NCBI RefSeq assembly: GCF_022539315.1
Contig: NC_066343.1
Location: 37,428,649-37,492,648, forward strand
From: Serinus canaria
Taxonomy: Eukaryota > Chordata > Aves > Passeriformes > Fringillidae
Reading direction: 5' to 3'
DNA length: 64,000 nt
This document shows positions 11,945 through 24,236 of the stretch, piece by piece. Positions within the stretch are counted from its first letter, which is position 1. Each line of letters begins with the position of its first letter. The notes beneath the pieces were generated by a model. It was not told where the DNA came from. It worked only from the letters and a program-made list of their open reading frames with translations, and did no database searches. A program made the position numbers and the translations under genes.

Positions 11945-12033
11945 GTTTTTTTTTTTTTTCCAACACTCAAACAAATTACTGTAAAAACAGAATTCGAGGA
12001 TATTGCAGAGTAAGACACATGGAAGACGCTTAC
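9475..12033 (-). other. ERCC6L2 intron 1
   Basis: 2.56-kb first intron between the GTAAGC donor at exon 1 and the T-tract acceptor of exon 2. It holds a long T run close to the donor and otherwise unremarkable AT-rich sequence. Confidence 0.85.
11911..11959. repeat. Poly(T) tract (poly(A) on the minus strand)
   Basis: Thirty-three T, two G, then fourteen T, about 75 bases inside intron 1 from the exon 1 donor. On the transcribed strand it is a poly(A) run. It could be the tail of an old retroposed piece, but no body is recognisable beside it. Confidence 0.9.
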
Positions 12034-12055
12034 CTGGGACACCATCATCACACAT
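12034..12055 (-). CDS. ERCC6L2: ERCC6L2 exon 1, coding part with start codon
   Basis: The 22 coding bases give MCDDGVP plus one base of an Asp codon, then a strong donor (CAG followed by GTAAGC). Joined to exon 2 the protein begins MCDDGVPDHWRIGEKCLAP, which aligns with the short N-terminus of mammalian ERCC6L2 just before its GERCLAP segment. The start is well defined. In this frame no other ATG lies between this one and the upstream in-frame stop (TGA on the minus strand at 12218-12220). The start has A at -3. A longer open stretch beginning at 12121 would need GTG and is not credible in a vertebrate nuclear gene. The upstream CpG-rich sequence is the expected 5' UTR and promoter. Confidence 0.85.
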
Positions 12056-12353
12056 TTTAACTTTTGGCCGTGCAAAGCCCGACGGTGCCCGCGGGCGGAG
12101 GCACCTGGGGCGGACGGGCACCGGGGCGGAAGGGCACCGGCGCGCTGGGGACCCACGGCTGCCCCTCCGCCGGGCGGGCCAAGGCGGTGCGGGCGCCGAG
12201 GGAGCCCCCGGGGCGCCTCAGGCGCCGTGGCTGTGCCCGCTCTGCGCACCGCGGGCAGCCCCGGAGAGCGGCACCGGCGGAGAGCCGAGCCTGCGGCCGG
12301 GGCCGCACGTCGGCCTCGCCCCGCCCCGCCTGCCAGAGGCAGCGCCGCGCGGG

Positions 12354-12363
12354 TATCGCGAGA
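12354..12363. promoter_or_regulatory. CGCG-element (BANP-type) site, copy 1
   Basis: TATCGCGAGA differs at one position from the palindromic TCTCGCGAGA element known to recruit BANP at CpG-island promoters (Kaiso/ZBTB33 was proposed earlier). It sits inside the island, about 300 bp upstream of the ERCC6L2 start codon. Binding is inferred from the motif alone. Confidence 0.5.
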
Positions 12364-12416
12364 AGTGCGTTACCGTGGTGCTCCGTGCTCAGCGGCGCCG
12401 GCGGGCCGGCGGGAAA

Positions 12417-12426
12417 TATCGCGAGA
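12417..12426. promoter_or_regulatory. CGCG-element (BANP-type) site, copy 2
   Basis: A second identical TATCGCGAGA, starting exactly 63 bp (about six helical turns) from the first. Two identical ten-base CGCG motifs within one short promoter are unlikely by chance and suggest a functional pair. Confidence 0.5.
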
Positions 12427-12564
12427 TGGCCTGGCCGAGCGGCCTCCGTGGTGCCGTACTGCCCGCCATTGCCGTGTCCTCTTGTGTTCTCCTCAGGGAA
12501 AGAGGGGCTTGGGGCTCTCGGAGTGGGCCCAGCACAGAGCTGGAGTGCTGATTAGGCGCCTTGG

Positions 12565-12975
12565 GAGTATTTCTTTTGTGAGGGCGGGCTGAGGGAGCTG
12601 GGCCTGTTCAATGCCGGGAAGAGATGACTGAGAGGGGACCATATCAATGTGTTTAAAGACCTGAAAGGCAGGTGTCCGAGGGCGGAACCAGGTTCTTCTC
12701 AGTGGTACCGAGCAACAGGACAAGAGGCAATGGGCACAAACTGATGCACAGGGGTTCTACCTTAACATCAGGAAGAACTTTACCGTGGGCAGGTCACCAT
12801 GCTCTGGAACACATTCCCCAGAGAAGTTGTGGGGTGTCCTTCACTGGAGATAATCAAGAACTGACTGGACACCATTCTGTGGAACGTGCTCAAGAATAAC
12901 CCTGCTTGAACAGGGAAGTTAGGCTAGATGACCCCCTGTGGTCCCATCTAACTTTACCTGTTCTGTGACTCTGTG
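12565..12975 (+). mobile_element. CR1 3'-end fragment upstream of the ERCC6L2 promoter
   Basis: Matches the CR1 3' region in plus orientation: GGCTGAGGGAGCTGGGCCTG, CAATGTGTTTAAAGACCTGA, TGGGCACAAACTGATGCACA, AACATCAGGAAGAACTTTAC and TCCCCAGAGAAGTTGTGG. It ends with the diagnostic repeat TTCTGTGACTCTGTG. It begins within about 150 bp of the CpG island. Confidence 0.9.
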
Positions 12976-15699
12976 CAGCAGGGGGAAAGAGATCTAAAAT
13001 TACTCTCTGCGAAAAAAATTGGATAGGTGAGGAAGCAGGGCAAAGAGCTAATGCAATTGAAGGCACAGCTGGCATGGTACAGAGCTGCACGGAGATGATG
13101 GGTGCTGAGAGCCAAGGATCTGACTTTTGGGAAGAGGAAAAATCAAGAAACCCTCTTGTTTACAACCATTCCACCTCCATCCATGAAAACTGCTCTGCTT
13201 TCAGGAGAGCTGAACTGTACACAGTTACATTTTGCAGATTGTGAAGGCAGTCAGTAGTAATTACCCTGTTCTTTCTGAAAAAAAATTAGGCCCCCAAGAA
13301 ATCTATTCAGATTGACTCATATCTCAGTAGCAATGGAGTATTACACGACAGGTATGGCTTCCCAGATCCTTGCTATTACTTTGACATAATGCCTTCACAT
13401 GTATTTAGTTGTGCTATACTAATTTCACTTCTGAAAGTTAAACACATATGTGTGAGGAGCATGTAAAATCTGCTTTTAAATCAGCTTTGATTTTTAATGC
13501 AGAAGACAACAAATTTGGAATGATTTCTCAATTCCTTTTAATTATCTTTCAGCTTATATAATTTTGGTGAATTTTTAGAAGGGATTGAACATTAGCAGTA
13601 AAATACCTGTATTCTTTCGGTATATGCCACAAAATTCCATACAATGAAGATGGATAATTAGACTACCTAATCAAAATTCTGCATCCTACAGTATTTTCAG
13701 AAGCAAGGCAAGGCAGTAGATTACAGGTCTCCATGCTGTTTCTGCTTGCAGCAAATGTCAAAAGGCTGCCTTGCCTTGTTTGCTCTAAGAGTAAAATAGA
13801 CTAGTGCAGCCTAGAGCAGCATTAAGTTGCTTCTTTGCCTGCTACAAGCCAGAATTTGGTTCTAAAAGAGGTTAATGAAAGATGGGTGGTAGTTGCTCAG
13901 CCAGTTAAACTAGACTAGACTAACAGGAAAATAGCAAGCATGAAAGCACTATGTTAGTGCTATGATAGAAAATTCAGCTATGAACTATGTGAGGATTGAG
14001 CACCATATACATTGCAGGAGGTTGCACAGCAATAGAAAATAATATAGTACCAATGTTACATTGTTTTTTAAAAGTGTGTAGTCATGAATTCTTTCCAAAG
14101 GATGATGAAAGGAACTATGCCAACCACAAAAATATCTCAAAACTGAAAGGAGTGGCATGCCAGATTTTAAAATTCTCACTGAAGAAACACATTTAAACTG
14201 TACAAGACCTCAAATACCTAACAGACCTTGATCTTGAGAGCATCTTCGAAAAAAGGAACAAGAATATAGGTTCTTATTTTAAGGAAGCTTTTAAAATGTA
14301 TCATGTTTGAAGATAAATATGTTTTTATTCTATAAGGTTGCACTTGATTATTATAAAACTGTTTGTGCTTAATAAGGACTCTGATGCAGGCTTGAGCTGC
14401 TGTTTTAGAATGACAAATTTGATCTTCTGACTTCACAATATAAAAAATAAGAAACATTAAATCATTTCTTAAGCACTTCAATTTCTCTGATAAAAAAAGG
14501 CAGAAAAATTCTGCATACAATTCAAGGATCCACTGTGCTTCTATGTCAGTGATGAGAGCTCAGTGATTTAGCTGGAAACAGAAACCTGAAAATCCTGATG
14601 AAGTTATTAGGATGACTCTGCCTTGCATTTAGATGCACTCTTGAAACTTTTCCATTCAGGAGGGAGAACAAAGGGGGGAAAGCACCCTTAACAGGAACAG
14701 TTGGGTGACTGTGTGCAAAGAGGTGGGGTTTTTTTGACCTTTAATGTTCTCTTGCTAGCTACAAGCAGTTTCTGTATCTTTACTTAACTTTGAAGAAGAA
14801 GCTAGAAAGCAAGCTGTCCCACTGAGATTGGGACTTTCATGCAATACCATGTTTGGAGTGGACCCATAATAAAAATGTTTCCCAAGACCAGAGAATATTT
14901 AGCTCTGTCACATATCTTTAAAAGTTTTTGAAAAATGTAAGCCCTTTCATGAATCTTTCTAGCACAAGTTAGAAGTTATTTTCTGGGATGTCAAAAATAT
15001 CTCGCATTGTGTTTCATCAGGAAAAGATTTGTAAAAGATTTTGTCTTGAAAAGCTGTTGCCATTACTGAAAAGTTGAATATATCAAAACTCCATATTAAA
15101 ATTTGAACTCTCTTCATATCTGACTTAGATTTCATAAGAGAAGTGTTAGGCTTAGATAACAACCAAAGCAAATGCCATAATGGGGATAAGCACTTTTTAA
15201 ATATGTGCTATATCCCTGAAAGCATTTCGCATGTAACATTGTGGCCTTCCTGTTCACTCTTCTTTGACAGAGAGAGGAGACAAATTAACTGATGTACATC
15301 TAAAAAGGGCAGCTTAGTTACATTTACGGCATCCTCCACATCAGTATGTCTGAAAACAAAGCAAGACTGATTCTCAGATACACTCAGCATTTGAAAGCCT
15401 AACTAAAACCCACAGAAAGTACAGGCACCTAAAATTCTTTTAAATGCCAGTTGTTTTATTCTGTGTTAGGAGAAAAAAGAGGTGGTTCAATTAATTGGTA
15501 TTAATTAAGCATGATGGCATTGAAAGTGCCACAAAGAGGAACTTCACAATGTGATATTCACCAAATTAACATGTTGGAAAGCCTTTTGTATCTTCAACAG
15601 TTTATTTGCCACAGTGTTTTAAACATTACCCATGAACAGTATTCAAGAAACTCTCAGAGTTCTTCACGAAAATGAGCCTGTCTGGGTACTCTGAATCAC
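12976..15699. other. Non-coding stretch, nothing recognised
   Basis: AT-rich sequence with only short open frames (up to about 100 codons, none resembling a known protein). No clear repeat was seen. Confidence 0.6.
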
Positions 15700-17098
15700 A
15701 TCCATTAAGAACAAAGAGAAGACATTAGAGCCCTGGTGGGCAGCTGCAGGGCCACAGTTCCTCCTTGGGATCACAGAGATGTGGAAGGAGCTGAATGCCA
15801 CAGTGGGCAGATGTGGGCAGGATTTAGAAAGGACAGGTCAGGACAGTAGGGAGCAGATTTGGCCCTTTATCTCAGACAGCAGCAGGGATATGTCAAGCTC
15901 TGCCTGGTGTGTAGAGACCACGAGATGTTGGAGTCCAGAATCTTGAGAGAAGGGAACAAGGCAAATCTAGTAGTAGGATCATGGCCCTGAACTTCAGGAG
16001 TTTGCTGGCTTAGGCATTAGGGGACAGCAGTATTTGTTGTTTATCTTGATTTCAGCAATGCCTTCACTGTTTTCTCCTGTAGCATCTTCAATATACAGGC
16101 TGATGAAAAATTAACTATCTAAATGAGCAATGAGGTGATTGAAAGCAGGCTGATCTTGTGGACTTGAACGAGTGTCATCAGCAGCACAAAGTCCACCTGC
16201 AGTCCCGTTACTAGTGGATTATTTTGGAGTATGATACTGAGGATATTACTGGCCATTAATGTCTTGGATGGTGGGACAGAGTGCATCCTCAGCAAGCTAA
16301 CAGATGACACTCAGTCGGGAAGAGTGGTTAACAAAGCAAATACTTGTGTTCCCACGCAAGGAGGGCAGTGACATGCTGGAAAATGGGTCAGTAGTAATCT
16401 CATGAAGTTCAACAAAGTTGCACACCAGCAGTCAAATAACCCTGTGCTGCACTATAGACTGGAGGTCCACTAGTTGGAAAGCAGCTTTGCAGGAGAGGGC
16501 TTAAAGGTCCTGGTGGACATCAAATTGTCCATGAACCAGCAGTGCATCCAACAGCATGGAAGGCCAACAGTGTCTTGGGCTATGTCAGGAAGGGTGCTGC
16601 TCAGCAGCTCAAGGGAACTGAGCCTTCTGCTCTGTTCAGCCCAGGTTAGACCGCATCTGAAGTGCTGTGTACAGTTCATAGCTGCTCCAACAAAAAAGAA
16701 ATTAAGACAGTGGAGAAAATCCAAGGCCATGAAGTTTAAGAGATTGTAGTTGGAATTGTGTAGCCTTGAGAAAAGTTTTGGGAGATCTTGTCTGTGCACA
16801 ACCACTTGATGAGAGGTTAGTAAAAGAATACTTTTATCAATGGTCCCCACTGCAAGAGGCAGCAGGTGCAAACTGAAACAGGAAATTCCATTTAAAGATA
16901 AGGAAAAGCTTTTCAGCTATGGGAGTGGCCAAACACTGCCGCAGTTTGCTGAGAGAGGTAGAATCCACATCCTTGAAGAGAGCCAAAACTCATCTGGCCA
17001 CAGGCTTGAGTGACCTGCTTGAGGTGACCCTACTTGGAGTAGGCATAGTTGGGCTAGATGTTCTCTAGGGACTTCCCCCCTTGGTCATTCTGTGAGTG
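15700..17098 (+). mobile_element. CR1 LINE fragment, about 1.4 kb, plus orientation
   Basis: Contains degraded CR1 blocks in order: GAACTTCAGGAGTTTGCTGG; CTTGATTTCAGCAATGCCTT (decayed RT 'DLDFSKAF'); and CTCAGCAAGCTAACAGATGA ('LSKFADD'). Further 3' come CATGAAGTTCAACAAAG, CCAGCAGTGCATCCAACAG and TTGGGCTAGATGTTCTC. It ends GGTCATTCTGTGAGTGAG, the CR1 terminus. Many indels and stops show it is an old inactive copy. Confidence 0.85.
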
Positions 17099-20000
17099 AG
17101 GTGTTGTGTAAGTTAAACTGAGTTATGGCTAACTGCTTGTGCTATTATTTAAAAATTAAGAATTGTAGATACCAGGCATATTGCTTAGACAAAGTCCAGC
17201 TTGTCCTGTTGCCCAGTGCTATAAGAAATGGCACCATTTCTAGTCTACTTCTTTGTATATTTCTCATCTTATCTTCTGGTTATTCTTAATAATTTCAGGA
17301 TATTCAAGTCATTCCTCTTTTGTACCCTCAATTGCAAAATAAAAACCTGAAAATGCTAACTAAGGAGGTTTGGAAATGCTGCACACTTAAACATGGGCTG
17401 ATAAAATAGATAACACCTTGAGAGTTTAGCTTAGTGAGTCAGATATTCCTTGTATTGTTAACTCATTTTCCCTCAAATTATACTCTGGCTAGTCCTAAAT
17501 CTTACTAACTCTTAGAAGCCAGGGTAGTATAATTCTTGTAACTGCTGCAAAGTTGTCCTTTAAAGTTTGTCTGCCAGATGATGTGTTACTCAGCTGGAAT
17601 AAACCTGAGAGACTGCTTCCACAAGTGTTATGAAGTATTGATTCATTTCCTTTGAGTGTCTGGCTAAAGGGTGACTTGAGGAAAATGTCAAGTTTTGTTC
17701 TTAAATAAATATTGTATATAAATGGATCATGTCAGCAACACTCCGATTTCATGATTGCCTGGAGTGGGAACTGTATAATGAGACTTGTCAGCTCCACTGG
17801 ATTTGTAGAAGGTATTTGTATAGAGCAGCTTTGAATTTTTCAGAAAAATCTGTGAACATTTGAAAGGCTCATGGACCAGTCTAAGTTATGCTCTGGGTAT
17901 GGTTAAATGAAATCAGCATAATTGTTCTGCAGAGAATCTTTTATTACGTGTTACACATTTCACTTTACAAATAAAAAGTTATTTTAGAAAGGGAACATAT
18001 CTTTCCATTAGGACTAGTAGTTACAGAAATACTTTATGTTTAATTACAATTGAGTTTGGTTCCTGTAATCTCTTTTTTTCTTGAGGAAAAAATAAAAGGT
18101 ACTTGCTTCCTCAGGTTTAATTTCGGGGGTTTTTTTGTGGTCTGATTGACAGCAAAGCATGAAAAGAATTATTTAAAAGCAATGCCCACAGAAAGAAAGC
18201 AAAAAAGGCCCCTACTAAATGGTAGGGGTCAGATAGGGTGACATGTCAAATTATTCTCAAGAGATAAGAAAATCTTCTTTTAAACCTCCTAAGAAGATGA
18301 GATGAAAACGTGGCCTGGTGTAGGAGATTTGAACATACATCTTTCATAACTAAAATCATAAAACCTGTAATACACAGCCCTTGTAAGCAGCTATTTGACT
18401 CAATCATAAGGTCAAATGTAGCCAAAATATCTCTAATGAAAGTATAAGAAATGTGAATGCCCCCTGTAAATTGCTAGGCTGATTTGAGGATCCAGAAATA
18501 AAGAAAAACTGTATAGTGATTTTCTTAAAGATAAAACTTGTTTTCTTTTCTAACCTGTTTTATGTAGTTTACATCATTAATTTTGTGAACCATAACCTGA
18601 TGAGTTATACTTTTGAGGAAACTAGCAGAGACATATGTGCAATACACACAAAGAAACATATTAGGAAGCAACTCTGGATCTCCATTAAGTATAGGACTCC
18701 CGTTTAAACACAAAAAATTATATTCCAATACTGTGAGTAGAAGTAGAATCCAGTGCTTTTTACAAGTTATTTCCTGTGTTTCTTCTTTGTGCTGTCTATA
18801 TGTCTAGCAAAGTAGGGTAGCTTGATGAAGTGGCAGTTTTTAGGGGAATATTATAGCTGTGTACAAATATGCTAGAGATGTAAACTAGAGACAGGCTAAA
18901 CTGGGGTCTTGTCAAACAATTCACCAGTCAGCTCCCCTAAAGCATGTAAGAATGTTACATGTTGTGTGGAAGGCAGGGATATTTTTACTGTATCCCTGAG
19001 GATATTTTTCTCTAACTCTGAAGTCATTTAACCTCTTTTAGTAGGGGAATCAGACTGCTGGTGGTGCCAGAAACCACAAATGTCTGGGACCAGTATGTCA
19101 GAGATTGTTTCTGCTGAATCAGCTCTCAATATAACAAATGTATTGTCAGTAACCTAAGCACATTTTATAATACGATGGTAACTACACTGGAGAGTATGTC
19201 TTTGATTTAGACAAATTTTCAGCCTCTGTTCAATGATTTACAAAAGTAAATGTGTTACAAAAGTATGAAACCTTTTGTGACACTGGCAAAAGATTATAAT
19301 ACAAGTAAAACTGCTGTAGATTTTTTTCAAGTTTTTGCTTATAAATAAAATGGAAGATAAAATAGGAGAAGTACCATTATATGAGTTCTAAAGCATCAAA
19401 GAACTTGCCAGGAAAGCTACCTAAAAAGTTATTTTAACTGAAATGAATAAAGAGGAATACATCCTATATTAAAAATTAAGTTGCCATGCATACCTTTTAA
19501 TGTATAGATGTATCTTAAAATTGCTGCTAAGTATCTGATCACTCTAGTAGGTAATATCTCTGTTGTGACTATTCAAAGCAATCTGTTGGCTTGTGCGGAT
19601 ACATGCATATGCAGATTGTGTGTTTCTGGCCCAAAACCAGACTGAAACCCTTTCCTAGTTTGAAATTAGGCTATTCAAATGATCTGTATCAGTAATTAAA
19701 ACATAATAAAACCACAAAACAGCAAACTTTACCCCTATGCCATAATAGCTAAGTCATAATGTCCAAACCAAAGAAATGTAGCCAGAAAAAAAAAGACTAA
19801 AATATACAGCATGTTATTGCTTCTGCTTTCTGCACAGGCCCACCAGGGACTTCTCACAACATTCAAGATTATTGCCAGCCTAGACCTTACCAGCCTTTCT
19901 TCAAATTCAGCTGTCTGTTGTTGTTGAACCTGGGGGCTGGTTCTCTCCGTGTGGGTCTTTGGGTAGAATGAACTATTAATGGACTGGGCTAAATGTGAAA

Positions 20001-22891
20001 GGAGGTCCATTGACTTTGACCAAAAAAGGATGTGGTAAAACTCCAGACCTGTGGTCTTAGGTTTAATGAACTGGAAAAAAAATAGCAGAACAAAATGTTC
20101 CCAAGAACCAGTCACTCATAACATGTCTTTTTTCTTCCTTTTCTTAAAGGTATTATACTAGCTTTGTATGTGTAGGTGTGAAGGAATAATTCTGGTTTAA
20201 GACAAATTTGTTGTAATTATGGCTTCTTTGGTATTTATCATTTAACTACTACAACTATGGAGGCATAAAAATAAATGGAGTAGAAGTTGTCACCATACAT
20301 ACTGTGGCAAAGAAGTCACCTTCTAAGCCAGATAGTTGAGGTTATATTTCAACTACATGATACAAAAATAATATTTGAATTCAGCTGCATTCATGTGAAT
20401 GTTTTCTTAGAATACTTTAGGTAAACTGTAGGAAGATTAAAATATCTCAATTAGTATGTGACTATGTTCATTACACTTGTGTGCATATAAGGTTTATGTA
20501 ACTAGTACAAACTATCACAATCAAGTAAGTTTTCTACAGAGTCTGGGGTGTTCATTTACAGCACCAAATTTGTATAAATATACCGAAGAAAAAAAATGAT
20601 CCAACTTTTGCTTAATGCAAATTTTTGGATCACTACTGTCCTTTCACAACAAGGATGGAACATCAGATTCTTTTAGCTGAAGCTCCAATTATTCTCTAAA
20701 CAGAAGGAGATTAGTCAGTACTTAGTTGTAGAACAAATGAGACTGTCGGTTTTTATGTCATCTCAGAAAGAAAACAGAATCCAGAAAGAATTTCACCTTG
20801 TTTCTAAGAAGCCATGTAATCTTGATTGCTTAAAAAAAAAAAGGCAAGCTACTATTAACTCTTGTAGGGTAATAGGTTGTTTTGACAATGATGTCATTAT
20901 GCAGATTTATGGATGTATCTTTCAGCTTCACTCAAGGTCTAATTTGCCTCAATAACTCCCAAGGCTTGAGAATTCAAAGGCTGCTGGAACCCCTCATGAA
21001 TTGCTGCTTATCCTCAAGGACATTACGGCAATTACAAAGTAACTTCCAAACACATTTATTTAAACTGCATATCCCACCTTGGAAAGAATAATCTACAACA
21101 TTTACACATTTACATATACACAGAACCTTTAAATATGCAACAGATGTTTCATTTTTTGAAAAGCTCTTGTATTCATTGACAGGCCTTTGGCTAAACTGAT
21201 GAATTAATTTGTTCAGGGCAGATTTCATAAGTCCTCTAATAATTCATACCCTTACACATCTTGACTTGATTTCTGAGGTCTACAGCATGTGTTTTAAATG
21301 TTTTAACCTTTACTACTTTAATCAGGTAACATTTATTTCAGGGTTGGATGATGATTGGTCATTGAAAGATACAGTTGACTAGGAAATAAAATTCAATTTG
21401 TCACTTAAACAAACCTCCACATCTGAAATAAGAAATAACCAGTCTGTATTACTGGATCTCTGAAATGCTTAGTGGTTTTGATGTCACTCTCTCTTTCAAG
21501 AATATATTGTGCTGGATTGCTAAGTATAGCTGCATGCAGTGCTCGTATGCAGAAAACACAGTTGCCATGGTTATTTATAACCAATTTCTCAGGGTGATTT
21601 TAATGTAAACCTTTGAATCTAAAATGAGATTTATTTCTATAATTTTAAGCTCTTTTTCTTTAATACTTTGAGGCTAGATACCAATTTAAACAACGACAAA
21701 ATCAGTCTGGGAAACAAATTTTGCCTAAGCTGTTTGCTTTGCAGACATTTTCAACTTTGTTGCTGCCTCTGATGTAATGTACAAAATTATGTAAAATTGG
21801 GAAGGTTTTTATTGGTATGTCTGATGAAGTGCAATAAAATTTTCAAGTTAAACTGCATAAAAAAGACTTTTGTCTTCCATTGCTAGACAACTGACATAAC
21901 AGCCACCCACACAATAAAATACATATTTTCTTACTACACTGGGTCATTAAAAGGTCCAGAAGTCTAAAATCACTCAGTTATTATAATATATTATATTTAG
22001 AATGTTTTTATTTCAGATGAGAACCATAAACAGTACAAATAGCCATTTTTGCCATTCATCTTCCATTATATTGATTCATAAATTGAGGTTTTGAATATTG
22101 AAGTCTGAGTACATCTGTGTTGACTGTATGTTTCTAGTCCCCATCTGTAAGAATGTGCAGAATTACGAATGTTACAACCTTATTTGAGACACTGATATTC
22201 ATTCAGTAATGTTTGATGCTTTTTTACTCTTATGCATTTCTAAAAATCCTATGTTACATCAAGTACATTCTTGGTCCTGTGACAGAAACTCAGGATTAGA
22301 CAGTACATGGCAGACCTGCCAGTCTTTCAGCCAATTCTTTCAATTCTTTCAGCCTTCTAAAACAAACTGAATACTGCTTTAAATGCATCTAAGTGGTTTA
22401 CATTTATTTGAAACAGGTCTGCAAACAGGATTTCTTAATCTGGGCTAGTTCTGTATATTTGCTTTTTAAAGCTCTAATGTAAAATGCTGTTCAGGAAGTG
22501 GAACTACATTACATAGGTGACAAAAATAGTTGAAAAATGAAAATTCTGCTTGCCATCATGTGTATATTAATTTTCCAATATATTCTGGAAACAGGAGAGT
22601 TAACAGTTTATTTTTTATCCTCGATGTGTTCACTAGTTTCCTTCTTGATAGTTTCTCTGTATGCCATAAAAACCTCATCCATGAGCTAAGAACCTAATTA
22701 GAGAAAGTTAAGCAAAATGTGTATTGCCTTCTATGCGTCTTTTCTTTGACGATGACACTTTTATTGACCTTCTCTACCCAGAAGACAGGTTTTATGAAAT
22801 TATAGAAATGTAATATAACAAGAGATTTTTTGAGGAAATGAATAATAATTTCTTAAATATATTTTTAAAACTTTACTGGACAAAATGCAAA
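17099..22891. other. Non-coding stretch, nothing recognised
   Basis: AT-rich sequence with no open frame over 126 codons and no protein family resemblance. No CR1 or LTR signature was found. Conserved regulatory elements cannot be recognised without alignment. Confidence 0.55.
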
Positions 22892-22967
22892 GCTTCTAAC
22901 CTGAAATTAGGCTTCTAGCTGGAAATTGGGTTTCAAGCTTGAAATAAGATTTTGAACTTGCAATTCT
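22892..22967. repeat. Diverged 19-bp tandem repeat, four units
   Basis: Four consecutive 19-base units begin at 22892, 22911, 22930 and 22949: GCTTCTAACCTGAAATTAG, GCTTCTAGCTGGAAATTGG, GTTTCAAGCTTGAAATAAG, and a weaker fourth. The unit length is constant with no indels although bases have diverged. Confidence 0.7.
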
Positions 22968-24236
22968 TCAAGCTTCTCTGTTGAAATTCTAATGTGAAAT
23001 TAGTCCTGTTTTTAGCAAGACGGTGAATGTATAATCACCCAAAACTTCTGACAAGACTTGTCAAAGATTCTCCTCCTTTTCATTGAAATTGGCTCAAAAA
23101 TGTAAGAATTACAAGAGGAGACTAGTAGATAATATAATCACATCTGGTTTGCCAAATTACTTGGAAGATTGCAATATGTATGTTCCAATATCCAATAAAA
23201 GATCCAAAGTACAGAGTGCACATAGCTGAATAACAATTCATCCTGTGAACCAACATGCAGCTCTCATTGGATATTTCAGAATTCATTGTTATCAGAATTC
23301 TTTAAATTATACATTCTGTAGAAGACTGTCAACATCTCCTGGCTTACAATTTGTTAAATAATGTCAAATTTGACAATCTGATCACACTTCAGAGATTGTG
23401 AGAAATTATATCTGAGAAATGAATTGCTTTCATCTTGTTCACTAGATGGAGTTTTCTGCAGGATAAATGTAGATTAACATATTCTCAGGGATCAGGATTG
23501 ATATTAATGTGCTATTCAGATTGAAGTCAGAAAGCAAACAGATCTTATGCCTTTGAGTTGCTCACTAGAAACAAACCACTGGGAAAAAGACTAGAAGCAT
23601 TTTCAAATTGTTGTCAGACACTGTAGCTTGCAATTGCAAAACAAACTACAGTGTGTTATAGAAACAACTGTGTGATAACATACTAGTGGAAAACAGGTGA
23701 CAGGATAAACCTGCATCTGAAGAACAGATATACCATAAACTGTGTGAAGTTGTTGCTAATTAATTTTCTTCAAATATTTTACTTAACAGTAACAATGCCT
23801 TCTGTCACGGCATCTCTGCTACCTAATCAGTAACATATTGTGGCATATACAGAGGACAGCAAAGTATTTCATAGATAAGCAATCAAATATGAGGAGGTTG
23901 AGTGAAAGACTTGCCACAAAGCAAAAAAGAATTCTTACAGTATTCAGAGAAAAAGTGCCCTTTGATTTTTAGTTTTTTCTACGCTATAGATCTGCACTGC
24001 TAAACTCAAATTCTGAGGTCAACTTTTACTGGTAGTATGTTTTCTACTTTAAAAAAAGTAGTAAAGTCACCTCCAGATTTAGCTGCTAAAATACAAAATA
24101 CACAAATCTGCAGTGTAACAGCATTGTTCATGCCAAGAAAACAATCTTACATAAACACAGAAGTAATTCTTGTACATCAACTAAAATGGGTGAGGCCGTT
24201 TTCTCAGGGTAGCCAGAAAATGCTACATTGCTCCAT
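22968..24236. other. Non-coding stretch, nothing recognised
   Basis: AT-rich, without recognisable genes or repeats. Confidence 0.55.

Larger units (their letters stand above)
12057..12440 (-). promoter_or_regulatory. CpG island promoter and 5' UTR of ERCC6L2
   Basis: About 380 bp of very GC-rich, CpG-dense sequence, in sharp contrast with the AT-rich surroundings, immediately upstream of the ERCC6L2 start codon. It contains a GC-box run (CCCCGCCCCGCC near 12319-12330), two TATCGCGAGA motifs, and no TATA box in the expected place. This is the usual form of a housekeeping promoter. CpG-island promoters often fire in both directions, and in humans a long non-coding RNA is divergent to ERCC6L2. 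I cannot see a divergent transcript here. Long open frames on the plus strand across this island are a by-product of its base composition. Confidence 0.85.

Noticed and set aside
12034..12121. Longer ERCC6L2 N-terminus beginning at 12121
   Set aside because: The first codon would be GTG, not ATG. Vertebrate nuclear genes very rarely start so, and a proper ATG with A at -3 is at 12055.
12003..12592. Plus-strand open frames of 121-182 codons over the CpG island
   Set aside because: High GC content removes stop codons. The composition is Arg/Ala/Gly/Pro-rich without domains, and the frames overlap the promoter antisense.
19735..20115. 126-codon minus-strand frame
   Set aside because: No recognised domain and no exon signals consistent with a conserved gene.
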